In this document: piece after piece, positions 24,037-31,625 of the stretch
Position numbering within the stretch: position 1 is the first letter of the stretch
Layout: the number at the start of each line of letters is the position of its first letter
Assembly: GCA_018396615.1 (NCBI GenBank)
Contig: JAGTQT010000006.1
Span: forward strand, 1 to 51,794
Length of the DNA: 51,794 nucleotides
Direction: 5' to 3'
Origin: Candidatus Bathyarchaeota archaeon
GTDB taxonomy: Archaea > Thermoproteota > Bathyarchaeia > Bathyarchaeales > Bathycorpusculaceae
The notes under the pieces: generated by a model
Told to the model about the DNA's origin: nothing
The model's database searches: none
The model's input: only the letters and a program-made list of their open reading frames with translations
Translations under genes and position numbers: made by a program

Positions 24037-25209
24037 CTACCTCAACTTTGTGACCGCCCCTTCGATGCGATCTAAAGCGTCTACAAGTTGCTCGTACGCT
24101 GCTGCATAAGAGATTCGAATATATCCCTCCCCGCGACTGCCAAATGCAGATCCTGGAACGGTGGCAACGTCGGCTTCTTTCATGAGAAACTCTGCAAAGG
24201 CCTCTGATGTTTTGCCTAATGCCCTTATGTTTGGGAAAGCATAGAACGCGCCTTTCGGAATCCCGCATTCGATCCCCTTAATCTCATTGAGCCTTTTGCA
24301 AACCAGTCGGCGTCTCCTATCAAATTCCCGAACCATCTGGCTAACCGATTCCTGTGGTCCCCGCAACGCAGCCAATGCAGCGTACTGTGCCACAGTATCA
24401 ACACAAGCGGTAACATACTGGTGCACAAGCCAAAGTGCAGCAATAAGCTCCTTGGGGCCATACACGTAGCCCAGCCGCATACCCGTCATTGCATAGGTTT
24501 TCGAAAAAGAATTAACAACTAAAGTGCGCTCACGCATGCCGGGGAAGGCAGCAAGGCAATAGTGCTTCGCGCCATCGTAAATAATCTTCTCATACACTTC
24601 ATCAGAGATCACAATCAGGTCATGCTCAACAGCAACCTTGGCTAATGCTGCAATCTCATCATACGAGAGAACCGCGCCTGTAGGGTTGTTAGGAAAGTTC
24701 AGAATTATCACACGTGATCTTTTTGTGATAAGTGATGTCACATCATCAATTGAAGGCTTGAAATCATTTTTTTCCAGTAAAGGAATGGACACAGGCACGC
24801 CGCCGACAAGGCGAATGCCTGGTGCATATAAAAAAAACCCTGGATCAGTGGTGATTACTTCGTCGCCAGGATTTACAAGACTCATAAGGGCTAGAAAGAT
24901 TGCTTCTGTTGCTCCAATGGTCACAAGTATCTCTGAGGCAGGATCATAGGTCAAGCCATAGTCTGAGGCTGCTTTTTTTGTGAGTTCTTCTCGAAGTTCA
25001 GCAATTCCGTTCGTGGGGGCGTAGTGTGTTTTGCCTTCCAATGCTGCTTTAGTGCAAGCGTCTAAAATATGGCGGGGTGGAGTAAAATCGGGCTCTCCAA
25101 CGCTTAAATAGATTGTTTGGCTTTTTTTGTCTGTCAAAGCGAAAAATCGGCGAATTCCTGACGGTTTAATGCCTTTTAGGCGCTCAGCAGGCTTTAAATT
25201 TGAAACCAA
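24037..25209 (-). CDS. Pyridoxal-phosphate aminotransferase, aspartate aminotransferase-like (class I/II)
   Basis: 390 aa. Fold-type I motifs in order: IYLSVGEPDFTPPRHI near 33-48, THYAPTNGIAELREEL, LVTIGATEAIFLALMSL, TDPGFFLYAP, ILNFPNNPTGAVLSYDEI near 170, VISDEVYEKIIYDG, and NSFSKTYAMTGMRLGY with the PLP lysine near 235. The C-terminus IRISYAAAYEQL carries the substrate-carboxylate arginine. It is a general amino acid:2-oxoacid aminotransferase of the AspC or alanine-transaminase kind. It converges with the nitrilase gene. ATG start. Confidence 0.9.
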   Translation of the reverse strand: MVSNLKPAERLKGIKPSGIRRFFALTDKKSQTIYLSVGEPDFTPPRHILDACTKAALEGKTHYAPTNGIAELREELTKKAASDYGLTYDPASEILVTIGATEAIFLALMSLVNPGDEVITTDPGFFLYAPGIRLVGGVPVSIPLLEKNDFKPSIDDVTSLITKRSRVIILNFPNNPTGAVLSYDEIAALAKVAVEHDLIVISDEVYEKIIYDGAKHYCLAAFPGMRERTLVVNSFSKTYAMTGMRLGYVYGPKELIAALWLVHQYVTACVDTVAQYAALAALRGPQESVSQMVREFDRRRRLVCKRLNEIKGIECGIPKGAFYAFPNIRALGKTSEAFAEFLMKEADVATVPGSAFGSRGEGYIRISYAAAYEQLVDALDRIEGAVTKLR

Positions 25210-25309
25210 CGTTTATCCTCGATATGCATTGCTGTCTGAACATAAATTCTTTGCGATAGATTTTCACAAAAACTATTAGTGTTTGCATGCAAAAGCTAAT
25301 AGAGCTCGT

Positions 25310-25324
25310 ATACAAACTTGTATC
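25310..25324. promoter_or_regulatory. Palindromic motif ATACAAACTTGTATC before the 25339 gene
   Basis: ATACAA and TTGTAT are inverted around two bases. The same 15 bases recur on the opposite strand at 26959-26973, inside the C-terminal codons of the 26919 gene. The first copy ends 15 bases before the ATG at 25339. It could be a dimeric regulator site. Confidence 0.3.
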
Positions 25325-25338
25325 CATTTCGCATTGCA

Positions 25339-25818
25339 ATGGAGGCAAATGTTTTGAAGCTTAAAGACAACGTCCAAGTGTGGTTGACAAGCTCGTTAAA
25401 CGACCCTGTTTCAAAAATACTTGCAAAAAATAGTCATTTAACGACAACACAGCTAGAAACTTTCCTAATTGACATTTTATCAGATAGTTTATCAGGCAAA
25501 TCACTCACATACGATGAAAAAGCCAGTTTACGACTGATTAAGGCAAAAATAAGCCGAGGCGCCTTTAATAGGACATTAAAACAAGCAAAAGACAATGTCA
25601 TCAAGTCAATCTACACAGTGCTTCTCTTAGGGTATCTGGGAGTGTTTGAAAGCATAGCACTCGATCCCTATCTCGAAATAGCAAACAAATTGCAGGATTA
25701 CGTTGCCGCACACAAAAACCTCTCACACAACGACGGCAACATAGAAGACCATAAAAAACTCATAGAAATGATCCGAGAAGAGCTCGAAACAGGCCTAAAA
25801 AACCTCTCAAGTCCATGA
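25339..25818 (+). CDS. Hypothetical helical protein in the origin neighbourhood
   Basis: 159 aa from ATG 25339, or 154 from a TTG at 25354 that has GGAGG at good distance. The chain is mostly helical: WLTSSLNDPVSKILAKNSHLTTTQLETFLIDIL, then KASLRLIKAKISRGAFNRTLKQAKDNVIKSIYTVLLLGYLGVFE. The middle piece SKILAKNSHLTTTQLETFLIDIL has a helix-turn-helix look, but no confident family match was made. A basic composition and the neighbouring winged-helix genes make a DNA-binding role plausible. It is the first of three unfamiliar genes left of the origin. Confidence 0.65.
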   Translation: MEANVLKLKDNVQVWLTSSLNDPVSKILAKNSHLTTTQLETFLIDILSDSLSGKSLTYDEKASLRLIKAKISRGAFNRTLKQAKDNVIKSIYTVLLLGYLGVFESIALDPYLEIANKLQDYVAAHKNLSHNDGNIEDHKKLIEMIREELETGLKNLSSP

Positions 25819-26125
25819 ACGGCGCTAGTGTGACGTCACAAATCACAAAAAACAAAGGGTGGCACGGAACAGTTTTAGCTTTATTGAGATGGCTCTAAAA
25901 TAAAGCTAAAAAAAGAAAAGAAAGGCAAATTCTCGAGATTTCCAGCGATCATAAAAACGGTCTGAAAGAATTAAGCTGATATTTGGTTGTGATGTGTGAC
26001 GTCATAAAGCACTAAAAACATGCAATAACCATAAAATTTAAATGTTGTACGCCATGACTGTGATGTGTGATGCAACATGGTGCGCCACATATTATCACAG
26101 CGGTATCACGGGAGAGAGGTTTTTG
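25819..26125 (+). promoter_or_regulatory. Control region with GTGACGTCAC-type palindromes and a repeated TGTGATGTGTGAYG motif
   Basis: About 300 bases without a gene. A perfect 10-bp palindrome GTGACGTCAC lies at 25830-25839 and a near copy GTGACGTCAT at 25996-26005. The 14-base motif TGTGATGTGTGACG (25988-26001) recurs as TGTGATGTGTGATG at 26059-26072. A TATA-like AAAATTTAAA at about 26034-26042 lies between these two copies, so they bracket the likely promoter of the 26126 gene. In a reading from the upstream start at 26042 these bases would be coding, which I consider unlikely. Confidence 0.5.
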
Positions 26126-26860
26126 ATGATTGACTTCGTGTTGATTGTCAGTGGAGTTTTACTTGGAATGACTATCACCATCACGGTGGGGATTTTGAGG
26201 AAGCTCAAGCGAGCTGGAGAGGAATATCAGAAGGCAAAGGACGCTTTCAGTGATATCATTCTAAGTTTTGACAAGCAGCTTGAACGTGAATCCAAGCGAC
26301 TGGAACTTGTTGCATATAAGCTGGAGGCTTCATCTTCGAGGAACGGTATGGTTTCTACAAAGGTTTCGCAAATTGAAAAAGATCTTGTGAGTCTCAAATC
26401 CAAAATTGATGATGCCCTTGTCTATAAAGAGCAAGCTGTGACATCACTAAGCGATCTCGACAAGAAATTGCGTGATATCGTTGCATCACAAGAGTCTGTT
26501 AGCGCGAAGGTTGCTGAAATCGAGTCGAAGATCTCAAAGCCTATGCACGTTCCAGAGCCCAAAATTGACGCTGTAATACCCATAAGGCGTGATAGAGCAT
26601 TATCGCCTTTAACTGAGACGGAGCTTGCTGCGTTAGAATATCTTGCTTCTGAAGGCCCGAAAACGGCGCCGGAAATCAGATGGAAGATCAGGCTTAGCAG
26701 AGAGCACACGGCGAGACTTATGAAGAAACTTTACGAAGCAGGCTATTTGGAAAGGGACCAGAGCAAGATTCCCTTTAAGTACAGCGCTAAAAAGGAGTTA
26801 GAAAAGGTGTTAAAGAAAACTAGCGATAACACAGCTGTTACCTCAAAGGACAATGCTTGA
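26126..26860 (+). CDS. Membrane-anchored coiled-coil protein with a C-terminal winged helix
   Basis: 244 aa from the ATG at 26126, which has GAGAGAGGT ahead. Residues about 2-24 form one membrane helix (IDFVLIVSGVLLGMTITITVGIL). Residues 25-150 are a long coiled coil rich in K, E, S and V (for example QIEKDLVSLKSKIDDAL). From about 165, LSPLTETELAALEYLASEGPKTAPEIRWKIRLSREHTARLMKKLYEAGYLERD is a MarR-like winged helix-turn-helix. The layout would hold a DNA-binding domain at the membrane. It lies 1.3 kb left of the putative origin. The family is not one I can name; an origin-tethering or signalling role is speculation. Confidence 0.7.
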   Translation: MIDFVLIVSGVLLGMTITITVGILRKLKRAGEEYQKAKDAFSDIILSFDKQLERESKRLELVAYKLEASSSRNGMVSTKVSQIEKDLVSLKSKIDDALVYKEQAVTSLSDLDKKLRDIVASQESVSAKVAEIESKISKPMHVPEPKIDAVIPIRRDRALSPLTETELAALEYLASEGPKTAPEIRWKIRLSREHTARLMKKLYEAGYLERDQSKIPFKYSAKKELEKVLKKTSDNTAVTSKDNA

Positions 26861-26884
26861 AAAGCCCCTCTTTACAAAGAATCC

Positions 26885-26896
26885 TTGCAATTGCAA
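26885..26896. repeat. 12-bp palindrome TTGCAATTGCAA between convergent genes
   Basis: A perfect palindrome in the 58-base gap between the convergent 26126 and 26919 genes. It may be part of a bidirectional transcription end or simply chance. A related CATTGCAATGG occurs at 25332-25342. Confidence 0.25.
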
Positions 26897-26918
26897 TGCA
26901 GTATGATATCAAAAAAGG

Positions 26919-27353
26919 TTACGGTGTCTGTCGTTTTGAGCTAATCTGCGGGATACTAGATACAAGTTTGTATCTCAGGTTGTTTCCTGCGCCGTTTTTT
27001 AGCAACATACCTTGGGCAGTCATTCGTGAAAGGTAGGTGGAAACCGTGCTAAGAGAGATAGGTTCCTTAAACCCCTGCTCATAAAGGCTCTGCACTTCAT
27101 GCGAAGAGAACCAGACTAGCGGAAAATTTTTCTTCAGTAGGAGTTTCATTTTCTCGTATTTACTCTGAAGTCCTTCAATCAAATTTCGGCTTGATTCGAA
27201 GTGCTCATCCGGAGCCTCTGAAATTCCTCCTAGTAGCTCAACCATGTCTAGAAGTCTCTGTGCCTTTTCGCGGTTTATTCTTCCTTCGAGGGCTATAGAA
27301 TATTTGTTACCCTCATCGTCTGATACCTCGACGCGTATCCTTCTTGCAGGCAT
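26919..27353 (-). CDS. Winged-helix domain protein beside the origin, function unknown
   Basis: 144 aa, ATG start. The N-terminal third (ARRIRVEVSDDEGNKYSIALEGRINREKAQRLLDMVELLGG) is a short strand pair followed by a helix. The middle LIEGLQSKYEKMKLLLKKNFPLVWFSSHEVQSLYEQGF leads into SLSTVSTYLSRMTAQGMLLKNGAGNNLRYKLVSS, a clear winged-helix recognition helix and wing. No sensor cysteines or ligand pocket stand out. It diverges from the origin region and orc1. Its 3' codons contain one copy of the ATACAAACTTGTATC palindrome. It could regulate the origin neighbourhood; that is inference only. Confidence 0.7.
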   Translation of the reverse strand: MPARRIRVEVSDDEGNKYSIALEGRINREKAQRLLDMVELLGGISEAPDEHFESSRNLIEGLQSKYEKMKLLLKKNFPLVWFSSHEVQSLYEQGFKEPISLSTVSTYLSRMTAQGMLLKNGAGNNLRYKLVSSIPQISSKRQTP

Positions 27354-27556
27354 AGATATTTTTTCACTCCGTCCTAGGAGGTGTTCACAACTCTGTGTGT
27401 GTAGGTTATAGGTGTTATGGTGAAAGGGTAAAGAGTAAAATAGGCTAAATAAAGGCTAAAAGGAAAAAAGAAAAAGAAATTGCACTTTTGTGGCGGTAAC
27501 AATCTTCACATAAGCCACTTTTTCTGTTTTGCGGATAAGAACGTTCTTAAGCGGTT

Positions 27557-27580
27557 TTTCCAGTGGAAAGCAAGGGGTGG
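27557..27580 (+). repeat. ORB-like element 1
   Basis: TTTCCAGTGGAAAGCAAGGG at 27557-27576, then GTGG. The inverted repeat TTCCAGTGGAA plus a G-run to its right is close to the consensus Orc1/Cdc6 origin box of other archaea. Confidence 0.75.
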
Positions 27581-27668
27581 TAGTTTCACAAGAAAAAAGT
27601 CAAAAATATGGCAAAAAAACCTTAAGGGGAAAGAAACACAGACATCTTTAAGTGTATTTCACATGGGT

Positions 27669-27683
27669 TTCACATTTTGTGAA
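27669..27683. repeat. Inverted repeat TTCACA-TTT-TGTGAA in the origin region
   Basis: A perfect 6-bp inverted repeat with a three-base centre, preceded by another TTTCACA at 27657-27663 and by TTTCACAAG at 27584-27592. The repeated TTTCACA may be a second protein site within the origin. Confidence 0.35.
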
Positions 27684-27809
27684 GAAAAACTTTGTTTCCT
27701 TCAAAAGAGGTGAGACTATTTACAAAGAACACATGTATAGTAGCAGCATTATGTGTAACATTTTTGCGAAAGGAAACGTTGCAATCTGCAATTTTGTTGT
27801 TTCCTTACG

Positions 27810-27830
27810 CCCCCCAATTTCTAGTGGAGT
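27810..27830 (-). repeat. ORB-like element 2, inverted
   Basis: On the minus strand it reads ACTCCACTAGAAATTGGGGG and continues GC. It keeps the inverted half sites in weakened form and a longer G-run, pointing left, so it faces ORB 1 across about 230 bases. Confidence 0.55.
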
Positions 27831-27981
27831 TGCCAATTTTTTGGTAGTGCGTACGATTGTGGTTATTCATGAGTTAATTTATTTTTTTGTGGTTGTTAGC
27901 TTATATTTAGTTTTGCTGTCTTACCGTCTGGAGTATATTTCTTTTCAAAAAGAAAACTAAAAGTTCTAAAGAACTTAAGGA

Positions 27982-28005
27982 TTTCCAGTGGAAAACATGG
28001 GGTGC
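27982..28005 (+). repeat. ORB-like element 3
   Basis: TTTCCAGTGGAAAACATGGG at 27982-28001, then GTGC. It shares TTTCCAGTGGAAA exactly with ORB 1 and has the same orientation and G-run. A hairpin AAGTTC-TAAA-GAACTT lies directly left of it (27961-27976). Confidence 0.75.
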
Positions 28006-28081
28006 GTAGGCTACACGAGAAAAGTAGCTGCGAACAACTTTTGTTTTTTCTTCTTTATTTTTCTATACTAGAGAGCTTATC

Positions 28082-28100
28082 TTTCCACTAGAAATAGTGG
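28082..28100 (+). repeat. Partial ORB-like element and hairpin before orc1
   Basis: TTTCCACTAGAAATAGTGG contains the inverted repeat CCACTA-GAAA-TAGTGG and resembles the ORB core. It lies 32 bases before the orc1 start, where binding could autoregulate the gene. Confidence 0.45.
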
Positions 28101-28131
28101 ATCAGCCTTTGAAAGTGGAGAGTGCAAAAAA

Positions 28132-29385
28132 GTGAGCGGAAATGATGTACTTGATGAGGTATTTGACCATTTTACGGGGCAGGCTATAGTCTTTAGAGAT
28201 AGAGAAGTTTTGAGGCATGACTATGTGCCGGGACGGCTGCCTCACCGCGAGGAGCAGATACAACGACTTGGAGAAACGGTAGCGCCTATATTGCGAGGTG
28301 AGCGGTGTTCGAATATATTTATTTATGGGAAGACTGGTACCGGTAAGACTGCGGTTACGAGGCATGTGCTTTCTCGGCTTGAAGTGAAGGCTAAGGAGCT
28401 TAACGCGCCGATTAGGCTTTGTTATGTGAACTGCCGTATGGTGGTTTCTGAGTATCGGGTGCTGGCAACGATGTGCCAAAGTGTAGGGTTGTCTGTTCCT
28501 TTTACTGGCTTGTCAGCCGGAGAGGTTTTTGACCGCTTTCGCGCGGAACTTGATACATCAAAAGTAGTTTTTGTTGTTGTTTTAGATGAAACGGATGCAT
28601 TAATCAAAGCTCGCGGGGATAATTTGCTTTATGAGTTAACGCGAGTAAATGAGACAATGAACAGAAGTAAAGTGACTGTGATTGGAATCTCTAATGATCT
28701 GAGGTTGAAAGAGTTTCTTGATCCCCGCGTTCTTAGCTCACTTAGTGAGGAGGAGATGGTTTTTAGACCTTACAACGCAGATGAGCTGAAGAATATTTTA
28801 CTTGAGCGGGCGCGTCTTTCTTTTAATGAGAACGTGCTATCTGATGCGGCTCTTAGCTTATGTGCTGCTTTGGCTGCTGCGGAGCATGGTGATGCCAGAC
28901 GTGCTTTGGATTTGCTGCGTGTTGCTGGCGAGGTTGCTGAGCGAAGAGGCGCCTGTACAGTAACCGAAGAACATGTGCGGGAAGCGGAAAAGCATATTGA
29001 GCATAATCGTGTTGTTGAGGCTTTGCGTAATCTTACGCTTCATTCAAAGCTTGTAACTCTTAGTGTTTATCACTTAAACGGGAAGGCTCCACAGGGAGCT
29101 ATAACAGGGGAAATATACGAGGTCTACAACGAGCTGAGCGGGGAACTAGGCGTTACTCCTTTGACACAGAGGCGCTTGGGTATGCTTGTTAATGAACTTG
29201 ACGCTATGGGTATTTTGAACGCCAAGGTTGTAAGCATGGGACGTTATGGACGAACAAAGAAGATTCGCTTAGAAGTTGCCCGTACCCAAATACGCGACGT
29301 TTTCTCAGATGATAGCCGCCTAGGGCTCCTTGTTGATTACGCGCCTAAATGCTTGTCCAAGCAAACACGAGAAACCAATGCATAA
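28132..29385 (+). CDS. orc1: Orc1/Cdc6 replication initiator
   Basis: 417 aa from a GTG. An AAA+ ATPase that binds origin boxes and loads MCM. N-terminal segment DREVLRHDYVPGRLPHREEQIQRL, Walker A IYGKTGTGKTAVTRHVL near 64-80, Walker B VVFVVVLDETDAL near 145-157, sensor 1 VIGISNDLRL, sensor 2 GDARRALDLLRVAGEVAE near 263. The winged-helix C-terminus (about 300-400) has SVYHLNGKAPQGAITGEIYEVYNEL and LGMLVNELDAMGILNAKVVS. It directly follows the putative origin, the usual place. The PolD small-subunit gene is convergent 14 bases beyond its stop. Confidence 0.96.
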   Translation: MSGNDVLDEVFDHFTGQAIVFRDREVLRHDYVPGRLPHREEQIQRLGETVAPILRGERCSNIFIYGKTGTGKTAVTRHVLSRLEVKAKELNAPIRLCYVNCRMVVSEYRVLATMCQSVGLSVPFTGLSAGEVFDRFRAELDTSKVVFVVVLDETDALIKARGDNLLYELTRVNETMNRSKVTVIGISNDLRLKEFLDPRVLSSLSEEEMVFRPYNADELKNILLERARLSFNENVLSDAALSLCAALAAAEHGDARRALDLLRVAGEVAERRGACTVTEEHVREAEKHIEHNRVVEALRNLTLHSKLVTLSVYHLNGKAPQGAITGEIYEVYNELSGELGVTPLTQRRLGMLVNELDAMGILNAKVVSMGRYGRTKKIRLEVARTQIRDVFSDDSRLGLLVDYAPKCLSKQTRETNA

Positions 29386-29399
29386 ACACTTGCGCACTT

Positions 29400-30977
29400 T
29401 TAGCTGAATGCTAGATGCATGGGTTCCAGCGTTTGCAAATTGACAATAGGAACCTTGTTAGGGGTTGGCATAAACCCATTGCGCTTCATGTAACTAGTTT
29501 GCTCCTGCCAGCAGCCGGAATTTACAATCAAGACTCCGCGGTACATTCCATGCTCGAGTGAATGTATATGCCCGCCATGAAAGATGTCGGGCACGCGCTC
29601 TATAACTAGAAAGTCACTTGTCTCAGGGGACAGTGGCGTTTTTCCTCCGTATATTGGCGCAAGATGGCGGCTTTGGAGCAGTAAGCGCATCGCTTTTTCT
29701 GGATTGTTGTGAGACATGCCGGGAACGGCGGAAATAACGTCGTCCAAGCTTCTTCCGTGGAACATAAGCACCTCTACACCATGGATGCTAAGGTAGCATG
29801 GGCTTCCAAGCGAGCGCACGTTTCGGGTTTCTTGTAAGGTTTCCAGAAACTCGTTTGCTATAGCTGGCTGTGGCAGTGCTCTTCTCGGAGAATCATGATT
29901 GCCTGGGATAATAATCACTTCTATGTAGTCTGGGATCTGTTCTATGTATTTTGCTGCTAGCCGGTATTGTTTGTAGAGGTCTCTGACCACGAGTTCTTTT
30001 ACTTGGTTCGGGTAGACTCCCACGCCATCAACGATGTCGCCTGCGATTAGAACGTATTTTACGTGGCTGGCGATTTCACGCCAGTTTTCATTGCCGTATT
30101 TGCCGTTAAGCCAGAGGAGAAATCTGCTAAGTGCTTCTTTCTGGAATTTTGTGCTGCCAACATGTAAGTCTGACGTTAGTACGGCGTATACCGGCTCGTC
30201 TGCCTTGTGTGGCTGCTTTTGTGCGATGTCTGGAAGGATGATGTCCTCTGCGATTAAGAGAGAGCCTCTTGTTTTTGTGACGCTTACGCAGATAACTTGA
30301 TCAAGAAGTAAGGCGCGGGCTTTCTTTTTGACTTCTTCTGATGTGCTTTGGGGGATTAAAACGGTGACACTCGCACTTTGGTCTTCGAGAGTTATTATTG
30401 TACGTTGCTGTGACTCGCGTTTTTCCGTGATCATTCCAATTATTTTTGACCTTGTGCCAGAAGACGCTTTAATTGCGTCTATTATTGACGCTGCACCTTT
30501 TACGTCTATCCTTTGTCTAAGAAGTTTTTCGAGACGCCTGAATCTGTCCCTAAAATATTCTACATAATCTTCAACGGCGCCATCTGAGCCAAGCTTGCTA
30601 CACGGGTCATCTATGATCTTTGTCTCCGCAGCCACTTCCTTTGCGTAGGGGCGATAAGTGCTTTTGCTTTCTGTTAATTGAGACTCTGCAAATACAGTGG
30701 TCTCTTGCAAGGGAGGTGGACTTATTTCTTTGGATAACGCGGGTTCTTTTAGTAAGTCTACCAGTAGCTCTTTACAGATGAAGAATGGTTTTTTTTCAAG
30801 ACTGTTGAGGGCTGCTAGTGCCTTGTTTATCGTTTCTGTTGGGTCTTCTGTGGAGGCTAGCTCGCTTAGAAACTCGAATGCTTCTCGATCAAGTTGATAG
30901 CCTGCCGCAATAGCTTGCGCCACGGCATGTTGAAGCTTTTCCGCCTTGTTTACAGTTGAAGTTTTCTCCAGTTGCAT
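29400..30977 (-). CDS. polB: DNA polymerase D small subunit (DP1)
   Basis: 525 aa. The N-terminal part (about 1-150) is variable, with a short helical domain. An OB domain follows (KIIGMITEKRESQQRTIITLEDQSASVTVLIP). The C-terminal two thirds are a calcineurin-like phosphoesterase: VLTSDLHVGSTKFQ, LIAGDIVDGVGVYPNQ, IIIPGNHDSPR, VLMFHGRSLDD and FHGGHIHSLEHG, so all metal ligands of the 3'-5' proofreading exonuclease are present. It pairs with DP2 at 17557-20961. The ATG start overlaps the stop end of the DUF429 gene by 28 bases. Linkage to orc1 and the origin also occurs in Pyrococcus. Confidence 0.96.
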   Translation of the reverse strand: MQLEKTSTVNKAEKLQHAVAQAIAAGYQLDREAFEFLSELASTEDPTETINKALAALNSLEKKPFFICKELLVDLLKEPALSKEISPPPLQETTVFAESQLTESKSTYRPYAKEVAAETKIIDDPCSKLGSDGAVEDYVEYFRDRFRRLEKLLRQRIDVKGAASIIDAIKASSGTRSKIIGMITEKRESQQRTIITLEDQSASVTVLIPQSTSEEVKKKARALLLDQVICVSVTKTRGSLLIAEDIILPDIAQKQPHKADEPVYAVLTSDLHVGSTKFQKEALSRFLLWLNGKYGNENWREIASHVKYVLIAGDIVDGVGVYPNQVKELVVRDLYKQYRLAAKYIEQIPDYIEVIIIPGNHDSPRRALPQPAIANEFLETLQETRNVRSLGSPCYLSIHGVEVLMFHGRSLDDVISAVPGMSHNNPEKAMRLLLQSRHLAPIYGGKTPLSPETSDFLVIERVPDIFHGGHIHSLEHGMYRGVLIVNSGCWQEQTSYMKRNGFMPTPNKVPIVNLQTLEPMHLAFS

Positions 30978-31519
30978 CTTTTTGGAATCACCACGTAGCC
31001 TTCTTGCTCATTCCCTATTGATTCTGTTTTGTTTTTTGTATGCAGGTGTGCTGTTAGAGCCGCAGTGACTGCGTCAATTTCGTGGTAACTCAAAGGGCGC
31101 TTGGAAAGGGTACCTTGTAGTTCAAGATTTTTGAAGGTTTTTTGGATTTCAGGCCAGTCTTTCAAGGGCATGTCTAGCGCTTTGCGTGTTGAGGTTGGGT
31201 GTACTTCTATTGTCTTATAGCCTTCCTCAGCTATTAACTTGTTGAGTTTTGAGGCACGGCTAGTAAGCATTTTCATCATGGGCAGAACAGGTGGAAAGAT
31301 TCTGTAGCCTCGTCTCAGCATCTCCTTTTCTGCTGTGCGTAGCATGCCTTCTTTTGGAAAGCTTAGAGGGGCGTCAATTGCTATGAGCGCTGGCTTGTTT
31401 TGAAGAACGTAGTCAAGTATCTCTTCATCTGAGTACAGCAAAAGAGACTTTACCTGCTTGGCTTTCCATAGTGCAATTCCCGTGGGGTTTTTTGCTTTGC
31501 CAGCCAAGTCTATACCCAT
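30950..31519 (-). CDS. DUF429 family protein, predicted RNase H-like nuclease
   Basis: 189 aa from the ATG at 31519 (MGIDLAGKAKNPTGIALWK). Longer readings run through the TATA box AGATATATAAATC at about 31558-31570, so they are not used. The strand MGIDLAG, the loop ALIAIDAPLSFPKEG near 55-70 and EVHPTSTRKALD followed by SYHEIDAVTAALTAHLHTK fit DUF429 (COG2410), a family with an RNase H-like fold and acidic residues (D of GIDLAG, D of AIDAP, D of EIDA). Its end overlaps the start of the DP1 gene, so it is in one operon with DNA polymerase. The substrate is unknown. Confidence 0.82.
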   Translation of the reverse strand: MGIDLAGKAKNPTGIALWKAKQVKSLLLYSDEEILDYVLQNKPALIAIDAPLSFPKEGMLRTAEKEMLRRGYRIFPPVLPMMKMLTSRASKLNKLIAEEGYKTIEVHPTSTRKALDMPLKDWPEIQKTFKNLELQGTLSKRPLSYHEIDAVTAALTAHLHTKNKTESIGNEQEGYVVIPKRCNWRKLQL

Positions 31520-31625
31520 TATAACTTTTCCAGTGTGTTTCAGACATGACTGCTTAGATTTATATATCTGGCGCATGTTTGAATTTATTGTATTCCAATT
31601 TCGAACCTCAAAGACTTGTGTGGTG

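Larger units (their letters stand above)
27354..28131 (+). other. oriC: Putative replication origin with ORB-like elements
   Basis: A gene-free stretch of 778 bases directly before orc1/cdc6. Four sites resemble archaeal origin recognition boxes (an inverted TTCCAGTGGAA followed by a G-run): 27557-27580, 27810-27830 in inverse orientation, 27982-28005, and a partial one at 28082-28100. Between 27838 and 27980 the sequence is AT-rich with T-runs, as in an unwinding element. Hairpins AAGTTC-TAAA-GAACTT (27961-27976), TTCACA-TTT-TGTGAA (27669-27683) and CCACTA-GAAA-TAGTGG (28085-28100) add symmetry. The arrangement before orc1 and PolD small subunit matches known archaeal origins. Short open frames within are rejected as genes. 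Confidence 0.8.

Noticed and set aside
27480..27960. Two overlapping short open frames (27480-27713, 27652-27960) in the gap before orc1
   Set aside because: They overlap ORB elements and hairpins, have no ribosome site or recognisable domain, and the AT-rich composition explains the hydrophobic content.
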